Positions 1-6,143 of a stretch of 7,473 nt of DNA are shown here, in pieces. The notes below the pieces were generated by a model. That model had not been told where the DNA came from. It saw nothing but the letters and a program-made list of their open reading frames with translations, and searched no databases. The stretch is from Microbacterium sp. (GTDB lineage: Bacteria; Actinomycetota; Actinomycetes; Actinomycetales; Microbacteriaceae): assembly GCA_029267645.1 (NCBI GenBank), contig JAJUIM010000089.1:1-7473 (forward strand), given 5' to 3'. A program made the position numbers and the translations under genes. Positions within the stretch are counted from its first letter, which is position 1. The number at the start of each line of letters is the position of its first letter.

Positions 1-104
1 CCGCCCGCGCGCACGATCTCCCGAAGCTCGTCGAGCGACGTCGGGCGCGCGACGCGCTCCGCCCGGTACTCGAGGTTGCCCGCCCAGTTGCGTTCGCCGT
101 TCAT
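1..104 (-). CDS. FAD-dependent oxidoreductase, alditol/xylitol oxidase-like (N-terminal fragment)
   Basis: Only the first 34 codons are inside the window; the gene continues past the left edge. Reading leftward from ATG at 104-102, the protein begins MNGERNWAGNLEYRAERV and continues with RPTSLDELREIV. The NWAGN-x-x-Y block followed by an 'R-P-x-S-x-x-E-L' stretch is the characteristic start of actinobacterial alditol/xylitol oxidases and related sugar-lactone oxidases (VAO-type FAD proteins), just before the FAD-binding domain. Those enzymes oxidise polyols or sugar lactones with O2. An AAGGAG ribosome binding site lies 5 nt upstream, which fixes the start. The gene is divergent from the LacI-family regulator and may or may not share its regulation. 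The reading frame and start are solid; the family is inferred from a short N-terminus, and substrate cannot be judged. Confidence 0.72.
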   Translation of the reverse strand, partial: MNGERNWAGNLEYRAERVARPTSLDELREIVRAG

Positions 105-109
105 GCTGT

Positions 110-115
110 CTCCTT
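110..115 (-). promoter_or_regulatory. Ribosome binding site of the left-edge oxidase gene
   Basis: On the minus strand this reads AAGGAG, five bases before the ATG at 104. It is a near-perfect Shine-Dalgarno sequence and supports that start codon. Confidence 0.8.
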
Positions 116-158
116 GGCGGCCACCGTGCCGCGATCCGAGAAATGGGGTGCGAGTGCG

Positions 159-164
159 AGCGTA
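159..164 (-). promoter_or_regulatory. Possible -10 element for the left-edge oxidase gene
   Basis: On the minus strand this reads TACGCT, fitting the actinobacterial TAnnnT pattern. It lies about 55 nt before the start codon of the divergent oxidase gene. No convincing -35 hexamer was found at the usual distance, so the call is tentative. Confidence 0.3.
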
Positions 165-219
165 GCGGCACTTCTGTCCGCCCCATGACGCGCGCCCCTG
201 CGCGGATCCGGGAACGACA

Positions 220-225
220 TAGGCT
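220..225 (+). promoter_or_regulatory. Probable -10 element of the LacI-family gene (leaderless promoter)
   Basis: TAGGCT fits the TAnnnT -10 pattern common in actinobacteria. It ends 6 nt before the ATG at 232, so a start site at the usual 6-8 nt downstream would fall on or next to the A of the start codon. No Shine-Dalgarno sequence lies between 205 and 231. Together these suggest a leaderless mRNA. The -35 region (about 197-203, CTGCGC-like) is weak. Confidence 0.6.
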
Positions 226-231
226 GAACAC

Positions 232-1257
232 ATGTCCGCTCCTGCCCGTGCGACGATGCGCGATGTCGCGCAACGCGCCGGCGTGTCGACCAAGACCGTG
301 TCGAACGTCGTGACGGGCGCCGCCGTCGTGCGACCCGAGACTCGCGAGCGGGTCGAGGAGGCGATGCGGGCCCTCGACTTCGTGCCGAACCTCAGCGCGC
401 GCCAGCTCCGCAACGGCCGCACGGGGGTCATAGGCGTCGCCCTACCCGACCTCAGCACGGCGTACTCGGCCGAGCTGCTGCACCACCTCGTCGAGGCGGC
501 ACACGCCCGCGGCTTCGCCGTGCAGATCGAGGAGACCGCGTCGCAGCCGGAGCGCGAGCGCGAGCTCGTCTCGCGCGCCCAGGCGCACCGCGTCGACGGG
601 CTCATCCTCAACCCGATCCGCCTCGAGGACACGGTCGTCACCCGCACGCCGCACCTGCCGCCCGTCGTGCTCATCGGCGAGGTCGAGCAGCACGCGACCG
701 ACTCGGTGCTCGTCGACAATCGCGCCGCGGCCGCCGCCGTCGTCGAGCATCTGCTCGCGCGGGGCGCCCGGCGCATCGCCGTGATCGGCGGCAGCGAGGA
801 CGGCCAGGGACTGTCGACCGCGACGAGCCGCGTACGCCTCGCGGGCGTCGTCGACGCGCTCGAGGCGGCCGGAGGAGCCCTCGACCCGGCGCTCGCGATC
901 GCGCCCGACGACTGGACCATGCCGGGCGCAGCCGCTGCCGTCGATCGGCTCGTGCGAACAGGCGCCTCCTTCGACGCGATCGCGACGTTCACCGACACCA
1001 TGGCGCTCGGAGCGCTCAGCGCGCTCCACGCCCACCGGATCCGCGTGCCCGACGACGTGCTCGTGACGGGCTTCGACGACGTGCAGCTCGCGCGGTTCTC
1101 GGCCCCTCCCCTCACGACCGTGCGCTTCGACGTCGGTCGCATCGCCGACGAGGCGATCTCGCTCCTCGCCGAGCGCATCGCGGGATCCGACGCGGCGCCG
1201 CACGCGGCGACGGTGCCGTTCGAGGTGGTCGAGCGCGCGTCCACATCGCGCGCGTAA
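232..1257 (+). CDS. LacI-family transcriptional regulator (probable repressor of the arabinoside operon)
   Basis: The 341-residue product has the normal LacI/GalR length and architecture. An N-terminal helix-turn-helix (about residues 8-28) has RDVAQRAG as first helix and STKTVSNVV as recognition helix. A hinge follows (53-61, NLSARQLRN), with Leu59 at the position that inserts into the operator minor groove in LacI. A periplasmic-binding-protein-like sugar domain begins at GVIGVALPD (65-73) and includes the family signature VTGFDDVQLARFSAPPLTTV (278-297). ATG at 232 is preferred over Met9 (256) because it leaves the usual short lead before the helix-turn-helix and sits at the expected +1 of TAGGCT (220-225); there is no ribosome binding site. 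The gene is 106 bp upstream of, and codirectional with, the transporter/arabinofuranosidase operon. It plausibly binds the palindrome at 1302-1333. The inducer is not deducible but is likely L-arabinose or an arabino-oligosaccharide. Functionally it would match AraR-type repressors, although B. subtilis AraR has a different (GntR-type) DNA-binding domain. Confidence 0.93.
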   Translation: MSAPARATMRDVAQRAGVSTKTVSNVVTGAAVVRPETRERVEEAMRALDFVPNLSARQLRNGRTGVIGVALPDLSTAYSAELLHHLVEAAHARGFAVQIEETASQPERERELVSRAQAHRVDGLILNPIRLEDTVVTRTPHLPPVVLIGEVEQHATDSVLVDNRAAAAAVVEHLLARGARRIAVIGGSEDGQGLSTATSRVRLAGVVDALEAAGGALDPALAIAPDDWTMPGAAAAVDRLVRTGASFDAIATFTDTMALGALSALHAHRIRVPDDVLVTGFDDVQLARFSAPPLTTVRFDVGRIADEAISLLAERIAGSDAAPHAATVPFEVVERASTSRA

Positions 1258-1265
1258 ATCGCCTC

Positions 1266-1294
1266 TTGCGCCCGGCCCGGCGGGCTGACAATAT
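1266..1294 (+). promoter_or_regulatory. Probable promoter of the transporter/arabinofuranosidase operon
   Basis: A possible -35 TTGCGC (1266-1271) and -10 CAATAT (1289-1294) are separated by 17 bp, giving a start near 1301, right at the edge of the palindrome at 1302-1333. An alternative -35 is CTGACA (1285-1290, five of six matches to TTGACA); its -10 would then lie inside the palindrome (for example GATTAC, 1309-1314). Either reading lets a repressor on the palindrome block transcription. The hexamer choice is uncertain, but a promoter somewhere in 1258-1330 is likely. Confidence 0.5.
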
Positions 1295-1301
1295 GGCCTC
1301 G

Positions 1302-1333
1302 TCGCGTCGATTACATCGATGTAATCGACGCGA
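1302..1333 (+). promoter_or_regulatory. Perfect 32-bp palindrome, probable LacI-family operator
   Basis: Every base from 1302 to 1317 pairs with its mirror from 1333 to 1318, with no mismatch and no spacer; symmetry breaks at 1301/1334 (G/A). The core is TTACATCGATGTAA (1311-1324), centred on CpG (1317/1318). LacI-family dimers typically bind an even palindrome with a central CG, and this one follows directly after a LacI-family gene and precedes the operon it would control. TCGA tetramers occur at 1307, 1316 and 1325, exactly 9 bp apart. No second copy of the core was seen in the window, including the regulator's own promoter region, so autoregulation is not supported here. Confidence 0.82.
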
Positions 1334-1350
1334 ATCCCCCGACCCGTCAC

Positions 1351-1357
1351 AAAGGAG
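1351..1357 (+). promoter_or_regulatory. Ribosome binding site of the sugar-binding lipoprotein gene
   Basis: AAAGGAG lies 6 nt before the ATG at 1364. The strong match and spacing choose this start, which also gives a complete Tat lipoprotein signal peptide. Confidence 0.85.
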
Positions 1358-1363
1358 TGGCAG

Positions 1364-2704
1364 ATGCCCCCATCCTCCTTCGATGTCTCGCGCAGACAGT
1401 TCCTGTCGCTCGGCGGCCTCGCGGCTGCCTCCCTCGCGCTCGCATCGTGCGCCCCGACCGCCGGCGGCGCGTTCGCGACGTCGGCGCGCGAGCTGCAGTT
1501 CTGGCACCTCCTGAGCGGCGGCGACGGCATCACGATGTCGGGCCTCCTCGACGAGGCCGTCGCGGCGCAGAGCGACTACACGATCCGGCCGACCGTGCTC
1601 TCCTGGGGCGAGCCGTACTACACGAAGCTCGCCATGGCCGCCTCGGGCGGCCGCGCGCCCGACGTCGCGGTCATGCACGCGACGCGGGCCCTCGGCTGGA
1701 CGCCGGGCGGCCTCCTCGACGAGTGGGATCTCGACCGCCTCGCCGACCTCGGCGTGACGCAGGACACGTTCTCGGCCCCCCTCTGGGAGAAGGGCCAGGT
1801 CGACGGCAAGCACATGAGCATCGCCCTCGACGCCCACCCGTTCGTGCTCTTCTACAACACCGACATCTGCGGCGAGGCGGGCGTGCTCGACGCGGACGGC
1901 CGGCTCAAGAAGGTGTCGTCGCCGCGGGAGTTCCTCGAGATGGTGGCCGCCGTCGCGGAGGCCTCGGAGGGGCACGGCCTCTCGTACGGCTACCTCGGCG
2001 ACGGCGCGCAGATGTGGCGGCTGTTCTACACGCTCTACACGCAGCACGGGCTCGAGATGGAGCTGCCGGAGGGCGGCAGCGCAGTCATCGACCGCGCCGC
2101 CGCGATCGAGTCGCTCGAGCTCATGCAGCAGCTGCTCGACGGCACGCTCGCCGATGCGCAGAGCGACGCGGGCACCGCGATCGCCGAGTTCTCGACGGGC
2201 AAGAGCGGCATGTTCCTCAGCGGCGTGTGGGAGCTGCGCACCATGGAGGCCGCGGGGATCCCGTTCGACATGACGACGATCCCGACGCTCTTCGGCACGC
2301 CGTCGGTGTTCGCCGACTCGCACTCGTTCGTGCTGCCGCACCAGAGCGCGCCCGACGAGGAGAAGCGCGATCTGACCTACCGCTTCGTCGCCGACCTGCT
2401 GAAGAACTCCTTCGACTGGGCCTCCGCGGGCCACATCCCCGCCTACCTGCCCATCACCGAGTCGCCCGACTACGCGAACCTCGTGCCGCAGGCGCACTAC
2501 GCCGAAGCGGCCGAACTCGTCCGATACGACCCGCCCGCCTGGTTCACGGGGTCGGCGTCGAACTTCCAGGGCGACTTCGCGGGCGCCGTCCAACCGGCGC
2601 TCATGACGGGCGCGCCCGCCGAGACAGCGCTGGATCGCTTCCTCGCGGCCGTCGACACCCGCCTGCGACAGCCGAACCCCGCGGATCCCCAGGTGGTGAG
2701 CTGA
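1364..2704 (+). CDS. ABC transporter sugar-binding lipoprotein, Tat-exported (arabinoside uptake)
   Basis: This 446-residue extracellular solute-binding protein (MalE/AraN-like, family 1 size) is the first gene of the operon. The signal peptide has a twin-arginine motif S9-R-R-Q-F-L14, a hydrophobic stretch (L16-L26) and a lipobox L26-A-S-C29, so it should be exported folded through Tat and anchored outside the membrane by a lipid on Cys29. The mature part starts with ELQFWHLLSGGDG, typical of carbohydrate-binding members ('L-x-F-W-H'). VLFYNTDI (about 161-168), the GKSGMFLSGVWEL block and the C-terminal LPITESPDY resemble conserved stretches of family 1 sugar-binding proteins. It should deliver ligand to the two permeases that follow 1 bp downstream. 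The neighbouring GH51 enzyme suggests L-arabinose-containing oligosaccharides as ligand, by analogy with AraN of Bacillus; free arabinose or xylosides remain possible. Confidence 0.9.
   Translation: MPPSSFDVSRRQFLSLGGLAAASLALASCAPTAGGAFATSARELQFWHLLSGGDGITMSGLLDEAVAAQSDYTIRPTVLSWGEPYYTKLAMAASGGRAPDVAVMHATRALGWTPGGLLDEWDLDRLADLGVTQDTFSAPLWEKGQVDGKHMSIALDAHPFVLFYNTDICGEAGVLDADGRLKKVSSPREFLEMVAAVAEASEGHGLSYGYLGDGAQMWRLFYTLYTQHGLEMELPEGGSAVIDRAAAIESLELMQQLLDGTLADAQSDAGTAIAEFSTGKSGMFLSGVWELRTMEAAGIPFDMTTIPTLFGTPSVFADSHSFVLPHQSAPDEEKRDLTYRFVADLLKNSFDWASAGHIPAYLPITESPDYANLVPQAHYAEAAELVRYDPPAWFTGSASNFQGDFAGAVQPALMTGAPAETALDRFLAAVDTRLRQPNPADPQVVS
2691..2696 (+). promoter_or_regulatory. Ribosome binding site of the first permease gene
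   Basis: AGGTGG lies inside the end of the binding-protein gene, 9 nt before the ATG at 2706. It is an imperfect match, and translation is probably coupled to the upstream gene, whose stop codon is only 1 bp away. Confidence 0.5.
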
Positions 2705-2705
2705 C

Positions 2706-3668
2706 ATGACCTCGATCGCACCCCGCACCGACACGACCGCCGTCGTCACGGGCGCCCCGCGCGGCGCGCGCCGCCGCTACGCCGGATCCCGCCGCGACGA
2801 GCTCGCGGGCTGGCTGTTCGCGGCGCCGTTCCTCATCGCCTTCCTCCTGTTCATGGTGTGGCCGATCCTCCACGGCGTGTACCTGAGCTTCACCGACCAG
2901 TCGCTCACGGGCGCGGGCGGCAACTTCGTCGGCCTCGACAACTACGCCGACGCGCTCACCGATGCCACGATGTGGCGCTCGCTCTGGAACACGGCGTGGT
3001 TCACGGTCCTCTCCACGGTCCCCCTCGTGATCCTCGCGCTCGTCATGGCGCTGCTCGTCGACCGCGGGCTGCCCGGCCAGTGGCTGTGGCGGCTGTCGTT
3101 CTTCATGCCGTATCTGCTGGCCTCGACCGTCATCTCGCAGATCTGGGTGTGGATCTTCAACCCGCAGATCGGCGCCGCCAACAACGTGCTCACGGCGATC
3201 GGCCTCGAGCCGATCTCGTGGCTGCAGGATCCGCAGGTCAACATGATGGCGATCGTCATCGCGACCGTGTGGTGGACCATCGGGTTCAACTTCCTGCTCT
3301 ACCTCGCCGCGCTGCAGAACATCCCCGCGCAGCAGTACGAGGCCGCGTCGCTCGACGGCGCGGGCACGTGGCGCCAGATCTGGTCGATCACGATCCCCCA
3401 GCTCGGCCCCACGACGATCATGATCGTGATCCTGCAGATCCTCGCGTCGCTCAAGCTGTTCGACCAGGCCTACCAGATGCTCGGCGGCGTCTCGAGCGAC
3501 ACGACGCGCTCGATCGTGCAGTACATCTACGAGGCCGGCTTCGTCGACTACCGCTTCGGGTACTCGTCGGCCATCTCCTACATCTTCTTCGTCTTCATCG
3601 TGATCATCGGCCTCGGGCAGGCGATCGTCACGAGCCGTCGGGGCCGCTCGAAGGGAGCCGTACGATGA
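2706..3668 (+). CDS. Carbohydrate ABC transporter permease, MalF/AraP-like
   Basis: This is a 320-residue inner-membrane permease of the binding-protein-dependent sugar transporter class (CUT1 type). After a basic cytoplasmic N-terminus (R19-R30) come hydrophobic segments at about 33-58, 95-117, 130-152, 181-202, 232-250 and 288-309, giving six membrane spans as expected. The EAA loop that docks the ATPase is at 211-235 (Y-E-A-A-S-L-D-G-A-G ... I-P-Q-L), with E212, A213, A214, G218 and the terminal I-P conserved. LFDQAYQMLGG (251-261) is the usual post-EAA motif of MalF/UgpA-like permeases. The gene begins 1 bp after the binding-protein stop and its stop overlaps the next start in ATGA, so it is translated as part of the operon. 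The partner permease is downstream; no ATPase is encoded here. Substrate is inferred only from context. Confidence 0.93.
   Translation: MTSIAPRTDTTAVVTGAPRGARRRYAGSRRDELAGWLFAAPFLIAFLLFMVWPILHGVYLSFTDQSLTGAGGNFVGLDNYADALTDATMWRSLWNTAWFTVLSTVPLVILALVMALLVDRGLPGQWLWRLSFFMPYLLASTVISQIWVWIFNPQIGAANNVLTAIGLEPISWLQDPQVNMMAIVIATVWWTIGFNFLLYLAALQNIPAQQYEAASLDGAGTWRQIWSITIPQLGPTTIMIVILQILASLKLFDQAYQMLGGVSSDTTRSIVQYIYEAGFVDYRFGYSSAISYIFFVFIVIIGLGQAIVTSRRGRSKGAVR
3651..3657 (+). promoter_or_regulatory. Ribosome binding site of the second permease gene
   Basis: AAGGGAG lies within the last codons of the first permease, 7 nt before the ATG at 3665. It decides the start: the same reading frame stays open as far back as 2858, but the upstream part is only a shadow of the first permease gene. 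Confidence 0.75.
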
Positions 3669-4561
3669 CCACCGCGACCGAGACCCTCGTCGCGCCCGGC
3701 GTGACCTCGCGACGCGCGCCCGCCGTGCGTCGCCGGCGCTTCACGGCCGGACGTGCACTCGCCTTCCTCTCGCTGCTCATCCTCGCGATCGGCTGGCTGC
3801 TGCCTTTCCTCTGGGCCGTCGCCACGGCATTCAAGACCGAGACCGATGCGGCATCGGGCGACCCCAGCTGGATCGGCCCGAGCGGCCCGACCGTCGACGC
3901 CTTCGTGTCGATCCTGTCGCAGGGCAACGTCTACATCTGGGCGTGGAACAGCCTGTGGACGTCGGCCGCCGTCACGGTCATCACGGTCGCCATCTCGGCG
4001 CTCGCGGCGTACGCCTTCTCGCGCATCGACTTCTCGGGCAGGCGGTGGCTGTTCTACATCATCATCGCCGCGATCGTGGTGCCGCCGCAGGTGCTCATCA
4101 TCCCGCTGTTCTACGAGATGCTCGCCTTCAACATGGTCGACACGCACTGGGGTCTCATCCTGCCCCAGGTCATCGCGCCGGCGATGGTGTTCATCCTCAA
4201 GCAGTTCTTCGACCAGGTGCCCGTCGAGCTCGAGGACGCAGCGCGCGTCGACGGCGCGAGCCGATTCCGGATCTTCTGGTCGATCGCGCTGCCGCTGTCG
4301 CGACCGATCCTCGCCTCCGTCGCGATCTTCGTGTTCATCGGCGCGTGGAACAACTTCCTCTGGCCGTTCCTCGTGATCAACGACACGACCCTCATGACGC
4401 TGCCGGTCGGTCTGCAGACCGTCATCAGCGCCTACGGCGTGCAGTACGCGCAGGTCATGGCCCAGGCCGTGCTCGCCGCGTTGCCCCTCATCATCGTCTT
4501 CATGATCTTCCAGAAGCAGATCGTGAAGGGCGTGGCCACGACCGGCTTCGGCGGCCAGTGA
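3665..4561 (+). CDS. Carbohydrate ABC transporter permease, MalG/AraQ-like
   Basis: The protein has 298 residues, the usual size for the second CUT1 permease. A basic N-terminus (RRAPAVRRRRF, 16-26) precedes a first membrane span at about 31-55, ending in the typical W-A-x-x-T-A-F-K-T. Further spans lie near 96-118, 128-150, 163-180, 214-234 and 261-283. The EAA loop is E190-D-A-A-R-V-D-G-A-S ... L209-P210, followed by GAWNNFLWPFLV (226-237), a hallmark of MalG/UgpE-type permeases. The C-terminal FQKQIVKGVATTGF matches the conserved cytoplasmic tail of the family. ATG at 3665 is chosen for its AAGGGAG site and its ATGA overlap with the upstream stop; the frame is open further upstream, but that part has no permease character. 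It should form a heterodimeric channel with the preceding permease, energised by a shared MsmK/UgpC-type ATPase encoded elsewhere. Confidence 0.93.
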   Translation: MTTATETLVAPGVTSRRAPAVRRRRFTAGRALAFLSLLILAIGWLLPFLWAVATAFKTETDAASGDPSWIGPSGPTVDAFVSILSQGNVYIWAWNSLWTSAAVTVITVAISALAAYAFSRIDFSGRRWLFYIIIAAIVVPPQVLIIPLFYEMLAFNMVDTHWGLILPQVIAPAMVFILKQFFDQVPVELEDAARVDGASRFRIFWSIALPLSRPILASVAIFVFIGAWNNFLWPFLVINDTTLMTLPVGLQTVISAYGVQYAQVMAQAVLAALPLIIVFMIFQKQIVKGVATTGFGGQ

Positions 4562-4578
4562 CCCTCCCCTCCACCCCG

Positions 4579-4584
4579 AAAGGA
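4579..4584 (+). promoter_or_regulatory. Ribosome binding site of the arabinofuranosidase gene
   Basis: AAAGGA lies 11 nt before the ATG at 4596, a longer spacing than for the other genes of the operon. The 34-bp gap between the permease stop and this start has no hairpin or promoter that I can see, so the gene is probably cotranscribed with the transporter. Confidence 0.6.
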
Positions 4585-4595
4585 ACCCACGCTTC

Positions 4596-6131
4596 ATGAC
4601 AACCGCACGCATCACGATCGACCGCGACTTCACGATCGGCTCCGTTCCGCGCCGCCTCTTCGGCTCGTTCGTCGAGCACATGGGCCGGTGCGTCTACACC
4701 GGCATCTACGAGCCGGGCCACCCCGCGGCCGACTCGCGCGGATTCCGTACCGACGTGCTCGAGCTCGTCAAAGAGATGGGCCCGACCGTCGTGCGCTATC
4801 CCGGCGGCAACTTCGTCTCCGGCTACAACTGGGAGGACGGCGTCGGCCCCGTCGAGGATCGCCCCGTGCGCATCGACGGCGCCTGGCACACGATCGAGAC
4901 GAACGCCTTCGGCCTGCACGAATTCGTCGACTGGTCGCGCGAGGCCGGCGTCGAGATCATGGAGGCGATCAACCTCGGCACGCGCGGCGTCGACGAGGCG
5001 CGCGCGCTCGTCGAGTACGCCAATCACCCCGGCGGCACCGCGTGGTCGGACATGCGGCGCAGGAACGGCGCCGAGGATCCGTTCGACATCAAACTCTGGT
5101 GCCTCGGCAACGAGCTCGACGGACCGTGGCAGATCGGCCACAAGACGGCGCACGAGTACGGCCGCCTCGCACAGGAGACGGCGAAGGCGATGAAGTTCGT
5201 GGATCCGACGATCGAGCTCGTCGCGGTCGGCTCGTCGAACCGCGGCATGCCGACGTTCGGCACATGGGAGCACACGGTGCTCACGCACGCGTACGACGAG
5301 GTCGACTACATCTCGATGCACGCCTACTACCAGGAGCACGACGGCGACGCCCAGTCGTTCCTCGCGGAGGCCGTCGACATGGACGCGTTCATCGACGGCG
5401 TCGTCTCGACGATCGACGCCGTCAAGGCGGCCGGCAAGCACACGAAGGACGTGAACATCTCGTTCGACGAGTGGAACGTCTGGTACCAGACCGGCCTCGA
5501 CACCGACGACCAGCCGCACCAGGTGTCGAAGGGCTGGCGCGCGCACCCGCGCCTCATCGAGGACACCTACAACGTGACCGACGCCGTCGTGGTCGGCACG
5601 TTCCTCAACAGCCTGCTGCGGCACGGCGACCGCGTGCACATCGCCAACCAGGCGCAGCTCGTCAACGTCATCGCCCCGATCCGCTCCGAGGAGGGCGGGC
5701 CCGCGTGGCGCCAGGCGTCGTTCTGGCCCTTCGCCCGCATGTCGGCGCTCGCGCGCGGCCAGATCCTGCGCCTCGCGGTGTCGTCCGACCAGGTCGAGAC
5801 GAAGAAGTTCGGCGGGGTCGACGCCGTCGACGCCGCGGCGACGTGGGACGAAGAGACGGGGCGCGTCGCGCTGTTCGTGGCCAACCGCTCGCTCGAGGAC
5901 GCGGCGGACGTCTCGCTCGACCTGCGCGGCCTGTCGGCCTCGCGGATCCGCTCGGCCGAGGTGCTGACGATCCCCGACGACGGCGACCGCTTCAGCGCGA
6001 ACGTCGAGGACGACCAGGATCGCGTGACGCTGCGCCCGCTCGACGACGCGGCGCTCGTCGACGGGCGCCTGCGCCTGAACCTGCCGGCACTGTCGTGGTC
6101 GGTCGTCGAGCTCGAGGTCGCGACCGCCTGA
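4596..6131 (+). CDS. abfA: Alpha-L-arabinofuranosidase, GH51, intracellular
   Basis: This 511-residue glycoside hydrolase family 51 enzyme releases terminal L-arabinofuranosyl residues from arabino-oligosaccharides and arabinosyl side chains with retention. The N-terminus runs into RLFGSFVEHMGRCVYTGIYE (20-39) and the substrate-binding VRYPGGNFVSGYNWEDG (66-82), both diagnostic of GH51. The acid/base is Glu173 in CLGNELDGPWQ (169-179), and the nucleophile is Glu292 in SFDEWNVWY (289-297). These correspond within two residues to Glu175 and Glu294 of Geobacillus stearothermophilus AbfA (about 502 residues), so the protein looks complete and active. The (beta/alpha)8 domain is followed from about residue 390 by the C-terminal beta-sandwich, ending LPALSWSVVELEV. 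There is no signal peptide, so it acts in the cytoplasm on sugars imported by the transporter encoded just upstream. It is the last gene of the operon and is followed by a strong hairpin. Confidence 0.97.
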   Translation: MTTARITIDRDFTIGSVPRRLFGSFVEHMGRCVYTGIYEPGHPAADSRGFRTDVLELVKEMGPTVVRYPGGNFVSGYNWEDGVGPVEDRPVRIDGAWHTIETNAFGLHEFVDWSREAGVEIMEAINLGTRGVDEARALVEYANHPGGTAWSDMRRRNGAEDPFDIKLWCLGNELDGPWQIGHKTAHEYGRLAQETAKAMKFVDPTIELVAVGSSNRGMPTFGTWEHTVLTHAYDEVDYISMHAYYQEHDGDAQSFLAEAVDMDAFIDGVVSTIDAVKAAGKHTKDVNISFDEWNVWYQTGLDTDDQPHQVSKGWRAHPRLIEDTYNVTDAVVVGTFLNSLLRHGDRVHIANQAQLVNVIAPIRSEEGGPAWRQASFWPFARMSALARGQILRLAVSSDQVETKKFGGVDAVDAAATWDEETGRVALFVANRSLEDAADVSLDLRGLSASRIRSAEVLTIPDDGDRFSANVEDDQDRVTLRPLDDAALVDGRLRLNLPALSWSVVELEVATA

Positions 6132-6143
6132 CCCGCCCCACCG

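Noticed and set aside
126..171. Inverted repeat GTGCCGC (126-132) / GCGGCAC (165-171) and direct repeat GTGCGA-GTGCGA (148-159) in the divergent promoter region
   Set aside because: These are short, GC-rich and widely spaced, and do not resemble the operator core. They may be chance, so no regulatory role is claimed.
256..258. Met9 as alternative start of the LacI-family regulator
   Set aside because: No ribosome binding site precedes it, and it would leave only one residue before the helix-turn-helix. ATG at 232 agrees better with the -10 element.
1270..1285. Small hairpin GCCCG-N6-CGGGC after the regulator stop, as a terminator
   Set aside because: The stem is only 5 bp, has no T tract, and lies in the spacer of the probable promoter. 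Chance pairing in GC-rich sequence is more likely.
1112..2749. Long minus-strand open frame (545 codons) opposite the regulator end and binding-protein gene
   Set aside because: It runs antisense to a well-recognised protein, is extremely rich in Arg, Gly, Glu and Val, and has no domain character. This is the usual artefact of codon bias in high-GC DNA.
2858..3664. Upstream extension of the second permease reading frame (269 codons before the ATG at 3665)
   Set aside because: This part overlaps the first permease in another frame and is Arg/His-rich nonsense. A good ribosome binding site and ATGA overlap mark 3665 as the true start, so there is no fusion.
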